Part shown: piece by piece, positions 8,465 to 17,341 of the stretch
Numbering within the stretch: the stretch's first letter is position 1
Layout of the letters: each line of letters opens with the position of its first letter
Assembly (NCBI GenBank): GCA_965204695.1
Contig: OZ242007.1
Span: forward strand, 1,984,001 to 2,048,000
Reading direction: 5' to 3'
Source: JAHEKD01 sp965204695
Lineage (GTDB): Bacteria; Pseudomonadota; Gammaproteobacteria; Arenicellales; JAHEKD01
Length of the DNA: 64,000 bases
The notes under the pieces: generated by a model
Told to the model about the DNA's origin: nothing
Database searches by the model: none
The model's input: only the letters and a program-made list of their open reading frames with translations
Program-made: the position numbers and the translations under genes

Positions 8465-9467
8465 CTAATCATCGTCATCGTCGTTATCATGATGTCCACC
8501 CGCATCGGGATTTTCTGTACCATTACCAAAACGATTCGAGTCATTGTCCACTGTAAACACTGATGAAACAAAAGTTTGTTCACCTGACAATAATTCAATT
8601 ACAGCACCAAGATTATGAGTACCATCAGGCAGGTTTCTAGTATCAAACGATCCACTACGGTTATTGGATAATGTACCGGCTAAGTCATAAGGCTGGAAAT
8701 TTTCTGTGCGTATAAATTCATTACCATTCAAATAAAACGTAACTGATTGAACCGAAGTAGCAGGAAATACCGGATCTAGAAAAATGTAGGCTCTATTCGT
8801 CAGTTCAGCATCTGCTAGTTCGACAGCATTCGAGCGGTTTGAAAAGACACTGACTTTGAGTTCAAAGTCATCAGTAAAGTTTACTGATGTAATGATCCCA
8901 CATGCTGCCCTAAAACCTCCAGTACATCCAGCAACCTGTCCATCTGGGCAATAGATATCCTCAAAGTCGTGAACAATGAAAGCACTGCCATCTGCATCGA
9001 ACAGGCTCAGTGGACCATCTGATAAAGTGATGCGGCTAGTATCTGTAGTCATAACGCCTAAACCGCTATCACTATCGATATTAATCAATATCTCAAGCAT
9101 GAAATGGATGATTAGCATCTGGATTCGTCATACCAAAATTACCTGGGTCGAAATGCCCGCCCGCACTACCGCATGGCTGGCAAGAAGCCGTTTCATGTAT
9201 GTGAACCGCGTGTTTACCGTCAGTCAACCCTTCGACGCGCATGTAAACATCGATTTGTTTTACACCCTCCTCTGAAACTCTCTCTTTTAAAGTGGCAAAA
9301 CCACTGACTTGATTTTCATCACAACTTTGAATTAATGCGATTGCTTTATCACTAAATTGTGAATCGGTTGCTAATGTAACTTGTGGAGTAAAAGTCAATA
9401 TTGCTGTAATTACAGCACTACAACCGATTTTGCTTGATAGATTTCGAATAGATAAACGTGCCTTCAT
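8465..9467 (-). pseudogene. sodC: Cu/Zn superoxide dismutase with C-terminal Ig-like extension, frameshifted
   Basis: Two overlapping minus-strand frames together encode one protein. The first (9467-9093) has a signal peptide, the copper-site AVHIHETASCQ and GGHFDPGNFGMTNPDANHPF, then stops at HA. The second frame resumes at about 9094 with LINIDSDSGLGVMTTDTSRI, then SAFIVHDFEDIYCPDGQVAG, then GFRAACGII, the rest of the SOD fold. The junction falls where the family has the zinc-ligand GDLPNI motif; restoring about two bases would read HAGEILINID. After the SOD domain a roughly 115-residue Ig-like segment (SVTFYLNGNEFIRTE, NLPDGTHNL) and an acidic tail GGHHDNDDDDD follow. Probably inactivated, unless the indel is a sequencing error. 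Confidence 0.75.
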
Positions 9468-9569
9468 ATCATCCCCTTTAGTGTTACTGTTTATTTATAA
9501 AAAATTTATTAAAACAGTATAAACAGTTTCACTCAATTTATAAGATTAAAATTTTTAATAATGATAGAG

Positions 9570-9728
9570 ATTTAATCGCTAGCGAGGGTATGGACATCTC
9601 TGATTCATCCGTTCTTTCAGTTACCCCGATCTCTTTCTAAATGTACGTCAAAACGGGCTAGTTGACACATCACTGACCTGTCAGGTTCGAACAGCACAGC
9701 AGATTCCTCATAGATGCCCGCTGTTTAC
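9570..9728. repeat. Left copy of a 159-160 bp inverted repeat flanking the rhomboid gene
   Basis: This stretch is repeated in reverse complement at 10685-10844. Outer ends read atttaatcgctagcgagggt (left) against the complement of gctagcaattaaat (right), with one mismatch there. The identity then runs through cattcatccgttctttcag-type sequence to gattcctcatagat, and looser similarity continues to gtttac at 9728. It includes the small palindrome acctgtcaggt. No open reading frame is evident in it. It lies between the sodC remnant and the rhomboid stop codon. Confidence 0.9.
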
Positions 9729-9755
9729 AGAGGAGAGTTTCATTCAAAACTAAAG

Positions 9756-10643
9756 TCAACTTATTAAAGCAATCGCCCAACTTATCACAATCACAATTGC
9801 GACCCCTAATGCATAAAATTTTTGCGATGTATTATCTATTGAAATTAGATTATTGAACTTGGCAATAACCAAACCCAACACTAATCCACTGATAAACCCC
9901 CACAAGTGGGCACCAATATCTGTGTTTTCACCGCCTGTACCTGTAAATGCTAATAATGCAATACCGCCGAAGATTGGTCCTAATCGTTTAGACCAGGAAA
10001 GTTGGGAAAAATATTTCATTTTCCAGACATAACCACAAAGAACCCCAAGCATGGCAAACACGGCTGTAGAAGCACCAATACTCAAATGTGTTGACCCTTG
10101 CATATAAACATTGATTGCGTTACCAAGAATACCGCCAGCTAACATCGATAAAACAGCCAAACCGTATCCCAGATAACGCCCGGTGAAATATAAGAAAAAG
10201 AACCCAAAGCCAATATTTGAAACCAAATGCTGGCCGCTAGCGTGCAAGGTTAAAGCTGTAGCCAAGCGCCAGATTTCTCCACCGTAGATTTGCTGACTAT
10301 CAATGCGGCCTTGAGCATACCAATCTACACCAAATAAGCTAAAACCTGCTGCAACACTAATTAAGCTGAGAACTAAGAAATAACCGAGTAATCCTGGGAT
10401 CGCGTTTAAAAAATGCGGCTCAGATGTTTGTGGTGGAGGTGCATTGATAATGTTCTCATCAACATAAGCCCTCATCTCAGTAACTGCCTGTTGTGCAAAT
10501 TTTGATTCTACGACTAACACATAACCATTTTCAGTGTGTAAGATTTGCGAATCAATACCTCTAGATTGCAAAACGAATTGGCGATCTAAACATAGTTGAG
10601 AGGTTTGATGTTCGAACACGACATTATATTGAGGTTCCATCAA
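9756..10643 (-). CDS. Rhomboid family intramembrane serine protease
   Basis: 295 residues. A soluble N-terminal part of about 80 residues is followed by six or seven membrane helices. The catalytic Ser is S192 in the GxSx loop (IGASTAVFAMLG; the usual glycine after Ser is Thr here), the catalytic His is H246 in DIGAHLWGFISG, and the oxyanion helpers H139 and N143 lie in QHLVSNIGFGFFF. It cleaves membrane-anchored substrates within the bilayer. The gene stands alone between two long inverted repeats (9570-9728 and 10685-10844), so its orientation could in principle be switched. The N-terminal domain resembles the cytosolic domains of GlpG-type rhomboids only loosely. Confidence 0.88.
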   Translation of the reverse strand: MMEPQYNVVFEHQTSQLCLDRQFVLQSRGIDSQILHTENGYVLVVESKFAQQAVTEMRAYVDENIINAPPPQTSEPHFLNAIPGLLGYFLVLSLISVAAGFSLFGVDWYAQGRIDSQQIYGGEIWRLATALTLHASGQHLVSNIGFGFFFLYFTGRYLGYGLAVLSMLAGGILGNAINVYMQGSTHLSIGASTAVFAMLGVLCGYVWKMKYFSQLSWSKRLGPIFGGIALLAFTGTGGENTDIGAHLWGFISGLVLGLVIAKFNNLISIDNTSQKFYALGVAIVIVISWAIALIS

Positions 10644-10675
10644 GTTAAGATGGGGCTGATATTTGTGAAATAAAA

Positions 10676-10698
10676 CCCCCCGCCGTAAACTGCGGGGT
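10676..10698 (-). terminator. GC-rich hairpin at the inner edge of the right inverted repeat
   Basis: The stem ccccgc (10678-10683) pairs with gcgggg (10692-10697) around an 8-nt loop. Read on the minus strand it is followed by ggttttattt, a weak U-rich tract, so it could end transcription arriving from the right just before the rhomboid gene. The left repeat copy has only half of this stem. Confidence 0.45.
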
Positions 10699-10844
10699 AT
10701 CTATGAGGAATCTGCTGTGCTGTTCGAACCTGACAGGTCAGTGATGTGTCAACTAGCCCGTTTTGACGTACATTTAGAAAGAGATCGGGGTAACTGAAAG
10801 AACGGATGAATCAGAGATGTCCATACCCTCGCTAGCAATTAAAT
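10685..10844. repeat. Right copy of the inverted repeat flanking the rhomboid gene
   Basis: Reverse complement of 9570-9728. From atctatgaggaatctgctgt through cagagatgtccataccctcg only a single substitution was noticed near the outer end; at the inner end one extra base is present. It lies upstream of both the rhomboid gene (minus) and the DUF899 gene (plus), so it may contain promoters for one or both. Confidence 0.9.
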
Positions 10845-10903
10845 ATCAGAACGATGAATAGTCTAATGATATAAAGTAAAACCAAGCACAATGGAGATGG
10901 ATA

Positions 10904-11506
10904 ATGAGTCAATCTAGTATTCAGGAACTGGAGCAGGAATTATATGAAAAAACCTTGCAATTACATCAACTGAAACAAACTACTGATCCAACTAAAGTTA
11001 ATAACTATCAATTTGACACCCTAAGTGGAAAAGTATCTCTTAAAGAACTTTTCGCGGGTAAAGATAAATTACTGATGATCCATAATATGGGGCAAGGATG
11101 TCGTTATTGCATGATATGGGGAGATGGTCTGAATGGTTTTCTCCCTCATTTGGAATCAGTTATGTCTGTAGTGATGGTATCCAAAGATGATCCACAGACA
11201 CAACAGTGCTATGCTAATTCCAGACACTGGCGATTTCGAATGGCTTCATACCACAATAGTGAGTACATCATAGAGCAATCAACTCTGCCTGGCTCAGATA
11301 ATATGCCAGGAGCCGTTTGCTATCATGCTGATGGTGACAAGATTTATCGCTCACATTCTGCAATTTTCGGACCGGGTGATTTGTATTGTTCATTTTGGAA
11401 TTTTCTCGCATTGGCAGGATTAACCAGCCAAGACTGGACGCCGCAATACAATTATTGGCGTCGACCAGCGCAACTCGATGATGGCGGTAAAAATGTAATT
11501 GATTAA
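10904..11506 (+). CDS. DUF899 family thioredoxin-like protein
   Basis: 200 residues. It has the DUF899 signatures KDKLLMIHNMGQGCRYCMIW (a CxxC-like pair, Cys-Arg-Tyr-Cys) and the downstream segment with SKDDP and YHNSEYIIEQ, ending in DLYCSFWNFLALAG and a terminal tail. The fold is thioredoxin-like and the biochemical role is unestablished. A good ribosome binding site (ggagatgg) precedes the ATG. It stands alone between the inverted repeat and the convergent Lrp regulator. Confidence 0.8.
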   Translation: MSQSSIQELEQELYEKTLQLHQLKQTTDPTKVNNYQFDTLSGKVSLKELFAGKDKLLMIHNMGQGCRYCMIWGDGLNGFLPHLESVMSVVMVSKDDPQTQQCYANSRHWRFRMASYHNSEYIIEQSTLPGSDNMPGAVCYHADGDKIYRSHSAIFGPGDLYCSFWNFLALAGLTSQDWTPQYNYWRRPAQLDDGGKNVID

Positions 11507-11561
11507 AGACATCACAATTATTGTGTACGGGAAACAAATCACCGAAATTTACACGTGTCGC

Positions 11562-12041
11562 CTAATCAACAGGAATTGTCACCCCAACTTTAGTCCGATC
11601 CATGACTACTGATGTTCTAAAATGACGAACGTTTGAGTTTTCAAAAAACAAACGATGGGTTAATGCTTCAAAGTCACTCATGTCTTTTGAAGTACAGATC
11701 AAAATAAAATCAGCCTCTCCTGTTACATAATAGCATTGTTGAACTTGCGGCTCCTTACATGCTTTACGTTTAAATTTGTCAAGCTGATCAAGGTGCTCTC
11801 GCTCCAGCCCAACCATGACAATAAAGGTCATTGAGTAATTTAAGGATTTTGGATCAAGAATAGCCATTTCACGTTCTATGATCCGAGTATCACGTAAACG
11901 TTTTAACCGGCGCTGCACAGATGGAACCGACAGTCCACACTCATCCGCTAAGGCATCCAAACCAGTCCGCGCATCATTCTGCATTGCTTTAAGGATTTTT
12001 CGATCACTATTATCAAGCTCTATCTTCATATTTTTTTTCAT
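11562..12041 (-). CDS. Lrp/AsnC family transcriptional regulator
   Basis: 159 residues. An N-terminal winged helix (LDNSDRKILKAMQNDARTG, then the recognition segment LSVPSVQRRLKRLRD) is followed by the RAM domain with the usual VTGEADFILICTSKDM motif. It is divergent from the ammonia-lyase gene at 12127 over an 85-nt gap, the standard layout for an amino-acid-responsive regulator controlling catabolism of its ligand. I infer that it senses a diamino acid or the substrate of the neighbouring enzymes. Confidence 0.9.
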   Translation of the reverse strand: MKKNMKIELDNSDRKILKAMQNDARTGLDALADECGLSVPSVQRRLKRLRDTRIIEREMAILDPKSLNYSMTFIVMVGLEREHLDQLDKFKRKACKEPQVQQCYYVTGEADFILICTSKDMSDFEALTHRLFFENSNVRHFRTSVVMDRTKVGVTIPVD

Positions 12042-12126
12042 AACATCATTAGTTAATGAAAATTATTATCGTAAAAATAGATAAACTTGCAACACAGAAT
12101 TACATAAGAACTGTAAAGTTACCGAT

Positions 12127-13173
12127 ATGAATAACAAGCTTAATCAAACTGATCTACAGGAATTTTTACCTGATCCTTCTCAACCCTTGGAGCTTCTCCA
12201 GGCTTGTCCGGCCTACAAGGTATCACCATTAAAAATTCTCACGCTTGATAATGGCACCCAGGTATTTGCGAAAGATGAAACGGACCGCATGGGTCTCGGC
12301 GCTTTTAAAGCTTTGGGCGGCCCTTATGCGGTAGTGAAACTTATTCAACAAGCCTGGTTGGAACAACACGGTGAGGTGCTTGCTATTTCCCGCTTGTTTG
12401 ACGAGGATGTGAAAGCCTTTGCTGGTTCGATCACCTTTGTCTGCGCTAGCGCTGGCAATCATGGTTTAGGGGTGGCCGCAGGTGCGCAGGCATTCAATGC
12501 TAAAGCAAGAATTTATCTTGCTAAGACAGTCCCCGAGGGTTTCACCGAGCGATTATCAAGCGTTGGTGCTGAAGTCGTTCGTGCTGGGGAAAATTATCAA
12601 CAGAGCGTATCCGCTGCAATAAAAGATGCACAAACGACCGGTGCAATATTATTGGCAGATGGTACCTGGCCAGGGTATACAGATATACCTCGCTTAGTGA
12701 TGGAAGGCTATACTGTCATTGCAGAAGAACTTCGACAACAGCTTGCAGAACTAAATAAATGGCCTACCGATGTTTACCTGCAAGCCGGCGTAGGCGGATT
12801 GGCAGCTGCAATTGCTTTTATGATTCGTAAAAACTGGCCTATCCAACCCAATATTTATATTGTAGAACCCACTGCCGCCCCCTGCCTTAAAGCCAGTGCC
12901 GAGGCGGGACAGGCTGTCCAAGTAGAGGGGCCTGATTCAAATATGGGCCGATTAGATTGCAAAGAACCTTCGATAATTGCCCTGGACGCTTTAGAAAAAT
13001 GCCAAGTTAACTATCAAACCATCACCGACGATGAAGGTCAACAAGCCGCTGAACATGTCACCAGACTTGGTATTCCAACTACACCGTCTGGTGCAGCGGG
13101 TTTTGCATGTATGCTTAAAAATAAAGGCACTTGTGATACATCACTAGTCATTATTTCTGAAGGTCCCGCTTGA
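12127..13173 (+). CDS. Diaminopropionate ammonia-lyase-like PLP enzyme
   Basis: 348 residues of the fold-type II PLP family. The Schiff-base lysine is K61 in MGLGAFKALGG, the phosphate/glycine loop is CASAGNHGLGVAAGAQ (around 106-120), and a second glycine loop is QAGVGGLAAA. The context GLGAFKALGGPYA is typical of diaminopropionate ammonia-lyase (YgeX/DpaL), which converts 2,3-diaminopropionate to pyruvate and ammonia; threonine-type ammonia-lyases are the alternative. It is shorter than E. coli DpaL (about 398 residues). It is followed after 27 nt by an M20 amidohydrolase, the same gene partnership as ygeX-ygeY. Confidence 0.8.
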   Translation: MNNKLNQTDLQEFLPDPSQPLELLQACPAYKVSPLKILTLDNGTQVFAKDETDRMGLGAFKALGGPYAVVKLIQQAWLEQHGEVLAISRLFDEDVKAFAGSITFVCASAGNHGLGVAAGAQAFNAKARIYLAKTVPEGFTERLSSVGAEVVRAGENYQQSVSAAIKDAQTTGAILLADGTWPGYTDIPRLVMEGYTVIAEELRQQLAELNKWPTDVYLQAGVGGLAAAIAFMIRKNWPIQPNIYIVEPTAAPCLKASAEAGQAVQVEGPDSNMGRLDCKEPSIIALDALEKCQVNYQTITDDEGQQAAEHVTRLGIPTTPSGAAGFACMLKNKGTCDTSLVIISEGPA

Positions 13174-13200
13174 TTTTATCTATCTAGAACATGGTGATTC

Positions 13201-14451
13201 ATGGGTAACTATTCTCTAGTGAAAATCAATACAGACAAATTACTTTCTCGCTTAAGGCAACTAGGTCAAATTGGACGCGATGAGCAAGACCAATTAACTC
13301 GACTTGTTGCATCAGATCATGACAAGCAAGGTCGTGATCAATTTGTTTACTGGCTTGAAGAGGCTGAGTTGGAAGTTATTGTAGACCGTATTGGTAATAT
13401 TTTCGGTATTTGGAATATCGAATCAGATATCGCCCCACTTATGTTCGGTTCGCATATAGATACTGTAATTAATGCCGGTATTTATGATGGTTGTTATGGT
13501 GTTTTAGCTGGACTGTCTGTGATTGAAGCTTTTCGGCAAGCAGATATAAGACCTGATCGATCTATGATTGTAGCTGCCTTCACTAATGAAGAAGGGGTAC
13601 GTTATGCACCGGATATGATGGGCTCTTTGGTTTACGCTGGCGGACTTGATGTCGATGAAGCTTTAGCTACTGTTGGTGTTGACGACACGATTCTAGGGCA
13701 AGAATTGCAACGTATCGGTTATACCGGCTCTATGGAGCCAGGCACCATTATACCTAGTGCTTTTATAGAAGCACACGTCGAACAAGGTCCTATCCTTGAA
13801 GATGAGGGTACATTAATGGGCGCAGTAGCAAATCTACAAGGTATTTCCTGGCAACGATTCACTATTGATGGGGTAGCCAATCATGCAGGCACAACACCAA
13901 CACGTCTGCGTAAAGATGCTGGTCTTGCCGCCGCCAAAGTAATCACGTTTTTAAGAGATTACGTTAATGGCTCCGAAACTGTCGCAACAGTTGGAACAAT
14001 CAAGTTTGAACCCAACGCAATTAATGTCATCCCGAACCGAGCTGAATTTACGGTCGATTTACGCGATCCTGATGAACAAACGTTGTGTGATGCTGAGGCT
14101 GCATTGGATGCATTCGTTCAACAACTGGAAACTAGTGATGGCGTCAAAATCAAAATTGAGCGAATGGCACGATTCGAACCGGTCATTTTTGATAAAACCT
14201 TAGTCGAATTAATTGAAAAAACAGCCGCTGACCGGGGATTAAGCTGCCGTAGAATGACATCAGGTGCCGGGCATGATGCACAAATGATGTCTCGAATTTG
14301 CCCGACAGCGATGATTTTTGTCCCCAGCCGTGGTGGTATTAGTCACAACCCGCTTGAATTTACTGAAGACGAATCATTAATTGCTGGTGCTCAGGTATTG
14401 CTGGATGTAGCATTAAAATTTACTAATGCCAATGAAGCTCAACAAGCTTAG
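13201..14451 (+). CDS. M20 family amidohydrolase (hydantoinase/carbamoylase type)
   Basis: 416 residues, zinc-dependent. Metal ligands are visible as H85 and D96 (GSHIDTVINAG, YDGCYG), the catalytic/ligand pair E130-E131 (FTNEEGVRY), H192 (IEAHVEQGP) and a C-terminal His in GGISHNPLEF. The lid domain carries VANHAGTTPTRLRKDAG. The family hydrolyses N-carbamoyl amino acids, allantoate or ureido compounds. With the adjacent ammonia-lyase it probably frees an amino acid from an N-acyl or N-carbamoyl precursor, which the lyase then degrades. Confidence 0.87.
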   Translation: MGNYSLVKINTDKLLSRLRQLGQIGRDEQDQLTRLVASDHDKQGRDQFVYWLEEAELEVIVDRIGNIFGIWNIESDIAPLMFGSHIDTVINAGIYDGCYGVLAGLSVIEAFRQADIRPDRSMIVAAFTNEEGVRYAPDMMGSLVYAGGLDVDEALATVGVDDTILGQELQRIGYTGSMEPGTIIPSAFIEAHVEQGPILEDEGTLMGAVANLQGISWQRFTIDGVANHAGTTPTRLRKDAGLAAAKVITFLRDYVNGSETVATVGTIKFEPNAINVIPNRAEFTVDLRDPDEQTLCDAEAALDAFVQQLETSDGVKIKIERMARFEPVIFDKTLVELIEKTAADRGLSCRRMTSGAGHDAQMMSRICPTAMIFVPSRGGISHNPLEFTEDESLIAGAQVLLDVALKFTNANEAQQA

Positions 14452-14458
14452 ATTCTGA

Positions 14459-14869
14459 TCAGGCTTTATTATAAATTGATAGATAATCCACCGATCTGTT
14501 TTCGTTGGAGACATGTAGTACAACGATCTGTTCAAGTTTTGCATGGGTGTGTTTTGCATGCTTTTTAGCATGCCACAGAACTGCTCGTAAACGCTCGTCT
14601 TCGTGATCAGTTATCATGACAAATTGATCGGGCGTCATCGTTTCTATATCGGTTTGCTCAAGGTTGGCTTGTCTAACTGAACTTTTCCAAGTGGTAGAAT
14701 CTTCGCCGCAAACCATTACATACAATGCTCCCATCTCAACTAACCATTTGGAAATCTGAGCTTGCTTAGCTTCACTCACTGGATCCTCTATTGCAATGAC
14801 AGCTTTAAAAGGTGCGAAACCGGAAATGTCAGGCAGCTCGGTTTCTTTGGTGATTTGGATGTATTCCAT
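14459..14869 (-). CDS. Conserved hypothetical protein (DUF7684-like)
   Basis: 136 residues, soluble, no signal peptide. A central stretch KWLVEMGALYVMVCGEDSTT followed by WKSSVRQANLEQ and a later VMITDHEDERLRAVLWHAKK give an alternating alpha/beta pattern. It resembles a family of small uncharacterised proteins (possibly DUF7684), a match recalled from the motif, not searched. It is convergent with the M20 gene with only 7 nt between stops. No catalytic residues can be proposed. Confidence 0.6.
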   Translation of the reverse strand: MEYIQITKETELPDISGFAPFKAVIAIEDPVSEAKQAQISKWLVEMGALYVMVCGEDSTTWKSSVRQANLEQTDIETMTPDQFVMITDHEDERLRAVLWHAKKHAKHTHAKLEQIVVLHVSNENRSVDYLSIYNKA

Positions 14870-15148
14870 AGATACATTATAGCTGCACTTTTAAGTTCAT
14901 AAATGAATAGTATTTGTTTGCATTTCTAATCACTCAGTCATTTTAAAGGCACATATTTCGTTCAAGATGCATACTAAACCGCGTTGGACGGTTGTAAATA
15001 TCTTGTCAGGCGCAGAATCTATGTGACTTGGATTCAGGCCTGTTTTAACGTGCGTCTTTACCAGATTGTTACCCACTGATACCGTTGAGAAAATGGAAAA
15101 GCCGTTGGAATGACGGATGGAGCTAAAAATCTGTTCCCGACAGGTAGA
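14870..15148. other. Intergenic stretch with nothing recognised
   Basis: The 279 bases between two minus-strand genes hold no gene I can support. On the minus strand an open stretch of about 50 codons ends at 14930 and contains a segment that only loosely recalls a LuxR helix (VKTHVKTGLNPSHID). It lacks a start and a recognisable domain. A short direct run gttggaatgacggatgg near 15104 resembles the dispersed palindromic repeat family. Confidence 0.5.
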
Positions 15149-15553
15149 TTAATCTTCCGGTTCCCATCTAATCGTCAAAATTGTGCTTGGGGCCAAACAA
15201 AATGCTCGATGATATAAATTTTCTCCCCAAATTACATAATCGCCGGATTTTTTTAACATATAGGATTTTGTTGATGATGCTGTAAATCTTTCTGATTCAG
15301 AAAATTCAATTTTAAACTTACCAACTTCATCAACTAACAACGAGATAGTACGGCCTGTGCTTATCGGTTTTGGTTCACCATTAGGAAAACCGATTTCATG
15401 TGCAAACCATTTTACGCATAAACCCTTCGAATTCTTATCAAAAGACATGAAGCGTAGATCTTCTCCACCTGACTTTACCCAATCACTATAGCCAATAAAC
15501 CAACCTGTATTTTCTGTATTGAGTTGATTTAAATTTCCAGATTCAATATTCAC
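15149..15553 (-). CDS. Hypothetical protein, beta-rich
   Basis: 134 residues, no signal peptide or membrane segment. Alternating hydrophobic residues and aromatic clusters (GWFIGYSDWVKSGG, LCVKWFAHEIGFPNG, DYVIWGENLYHRAFCL, ILTIRWEPED) suggest a beta barrel, possibly cupin- or lipocalin-like, but no metal-site motif is clear. It follows the TPR gene by 13 nt in the same direction and is probably cotranscribed with it. I do not recognise the family. Confidence 0.6.
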   Translation of the reverse strand: MNIESGNLNQLNTENTGWFIGYSDWVKSGGEDLRFMSFDKNSKGLCVKWFAHEIGFPNGEPKPISTGRTISLLVDEVGKFKIEFSESERFTASSTKSYMLKKSGDYVIWGENLYHRAFCLAPSTILTIRWEPED

Positions 15554-15566
15554 CAGAATTCATAAA

Positions 15567-17243
15567 CTAGTAACAGGATGTCTTACCCCGGCAACAACAA
15601 GAGGAAGAAATATTCATATCCGAGCGGGCTAATGCCAGATCAAGACGTTGTTTCACTAAAGCAGACTTAGTTGATTCGCCTGAGCGGCTGAGACATTCAT
15701 GAAAACCATGCAAACTCCAAACGTTATCCGGATGTTGTGCAGCACGGATTACCGTATTGTCCAAACCAAGATCGGCGCGATAAACCTGCTCTGCCTCATC
15801 GAAATGACCTTGCTCCATTAATAGGGCACCCAAAGCATGGCGTGGTGGATGCATCCAGGGCCACGGTTCACTGTAGTGCAAATCATCATCTAAAATCACT
15901 GCTTTTCTTAAGTGCTCAAATCCTTTTTCGTAATTGCCTTTATGATACTCAAGCTCGCCCGTTAACATTTCTCTGCCAACGGCAAGAATGTCCAGAGCTG
16001 GATTGTTAAAAAAATAACGACCTTGTGGAATAGTTGCACAGGCTTGCTCAAACATTTCTTTATGTTGCTCTGCTTCTACAATCTGGCCCAGAGTTGCCAG
16101 AGCCACGCCTTTAGCATAGTGACACATCGCTATTGTGACCGGATATAAATCGGAATCATCTGGCATAGCTTCATCAATGATTTGCTGCCAAAGGCCAAAT
16201 CTTACTAATACGTGCATACGCATTGACAAGTAACCTTCCAGTGTCATCACCATGTAAGGCTTATCAATATTGAGCACTTCCTTAGTCACAATACTGATGA
16301 TTTCATTAGCTGCTTCAATAGCGGGTTTATACAAACCACTCATCATTGCAGCATGCATTTTCATGTGTAAATCATGGCACATAGCAGTTGTATAAAACTT
16401 CATTAACCCTGCATAATCCCGGTATTTACGGTCTGCAATGATTGCTTTTTCGCTGACAGCCAGAGCATCAGAATACATGCCACACAGACCATAAATGTGT
16501 GCGGGCATATGATGAAGATGCCCTCCATCAGGCTGAATATCCCTGAGTCCATCGGCTGAAATCATTGCCTTTTCCGGATTAGCAGACATTTCCCAAACAT
16601 GAATATAAAGATGGTGTACGCCCGGATGTGCTCCCATTCCATTTTCAGCAATCATCTCCATGGCTTTTTCTAACACCTCGATGACTTCCCGTGTGTCGGC
16701 ACCTTCGGTGACCTCGCCAGTGTGTAAATCCCATAGTTTCCAGGGAGTGCGAGTCATCATGGCTTCACAGAATAAAGCCACGACATCGACATCTTCAGGA
16801 AATCGCTGATAGGCTGCACGCATGGCATCTGCGAAATCATCATCCCACTGACTGTATGTTTTTAAGCATTTAGGTTGATTACACTGAAAACGCTTAGTTA
16901 AAGCATGAATTAAGGCCTGTTCGGCTTCAGTCGCTTTATCGATGTTGGCTAATGCTTTTTGTAATTGGTCATGACAGTAAGCGAGCATTTGTTTTTCTTC
17001 ACGCTCACTGAACATCTCCCAGGGCATGTTATAAAACGGCCCCGCTGCATAAGCGATGCCCCAATAAGCAATCGCGCATTCGGGATCAGCCTCGGCCGCT
17101 TTTTGAAAGCAGGTCATGGATTCATCCTGGTTAAAACCATAAAGCCAGTTCAGGCCGCGGTCGAACCAGATTTGTGCTTGTTGTGATGTTGTGTTTATTG
17201 GGCGCGAGTGCGTGCCCAGATCAAAATACTCTGCAGTGTCCAA
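15567..17243 (-). CDS. Large tetratricopeptide repeat protein with Cys-rich C-terminus
   Basis: 558 residues, soluble. The start is a TTG at 17243 preceded by a very strong Shine-Dalgarno (gggagg) with nine-nucleotide spacing. TPR units are seen from the N-terminus (ARIWFDRGLNWLYGFNQDES-type helices with ADPECAIAYWGIAYAAG), in the middle (PAHIYGLCGMYSDALAVSEK) and near the end (ALGALLMEQGHFDEAEQVYR). The last residues are SSSCCCRGKTSCY, an unusual cysteine cluster. The family is widespread but functionally undefined; the TPRs imply protein binding. Similar Cys tails on two other nearby proteins (19.3 and 19.9 kb) are noted separately. Confidence 0.75.
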   Translation of the reverse strand: MDTAEYFDLGTHSRPINTTSQQAQIWFDRGLNWLYGFNQDESMTCFQKAAEADPECAIAYWGIAYAAGPFYNMPWEMFSEREEKQMLAYCHDQLQKALANIDKATEAEQALIHALTKRFQCNQPKCLKTYSQWDDDFADAMRAAYQRFPEDVDVVALFCEAMMTRTPWKLWDLHTGEVTEGADTREVIEVLEKAMEMIAENGMGAHPGVHHLYIHVWEMSANPEKAMISADGLRDIQPDGGHLHHMPAHIYGLCGMYSDALAVSEKAIIADRKYRDYAGLMKFYTTAMCHDLHMKMHAAMMSGLYKPAIEAANEIISIVTKEVLNIDKPYMVMTLEGYLSMRMHVLVRFGLWQQIIDEAMPDDSDLYPVTIAMCHYAKGVALATLGQIVEAEQHKEMFEQACATIPQGRYFFNNPALDILAVGREMLTGELEYHKGNYEKGFEHLRKAVILDDDLHYSEPWPWMHPPRHALGALLMEQGHFDEAEQVYRADLGLDNTVIRAAQHPDNVWSLHGFHECLSRSGESTKSALVKQRLDLALARSDMNISSSCCCRGKTSCY

Positions 17244-17310
17244 AATTTAAACCTCCCAGACCGTGGAAAATATTACATTTTGATGACCGTTGGCAAGAAA
17301 TAAATTTGAC

Positions 17311-17340
17311 TTAATATTTAACCGTATGGTTAAATATTAA
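17311..17340. promoter_or_regulatory. Perfect 13-bp palindromic operator overlapping the ArsR gene start
   Basis: ttaatatttaacc (17311-17323) and its exact reverse complement ggttaaatattaa (17328-17340) are separated by gtat. A TTGACT (17306-17311) and TTAAAT (17330-17335) with an 18-bp spacer form a possible sigma-70 promoter through this site, placing the transcript start at about the ATG (17342). That would give a leaderless, autoregulated arsR-family operon, which fits the missing Shine-Dalgarno. Confidence 0.7.
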
Positions 17341-17341
17341 A

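Noticed and set aside
14870..15148. A LuxR-like helix-turn-helix in an open stretch on the minus strand
   Set aside because: VKTHV is reminiscent of the LuxR recognition helix, but there is no start codon, no upstream domain and the frame ends after about 50 codons, so similarity is likely accidental.
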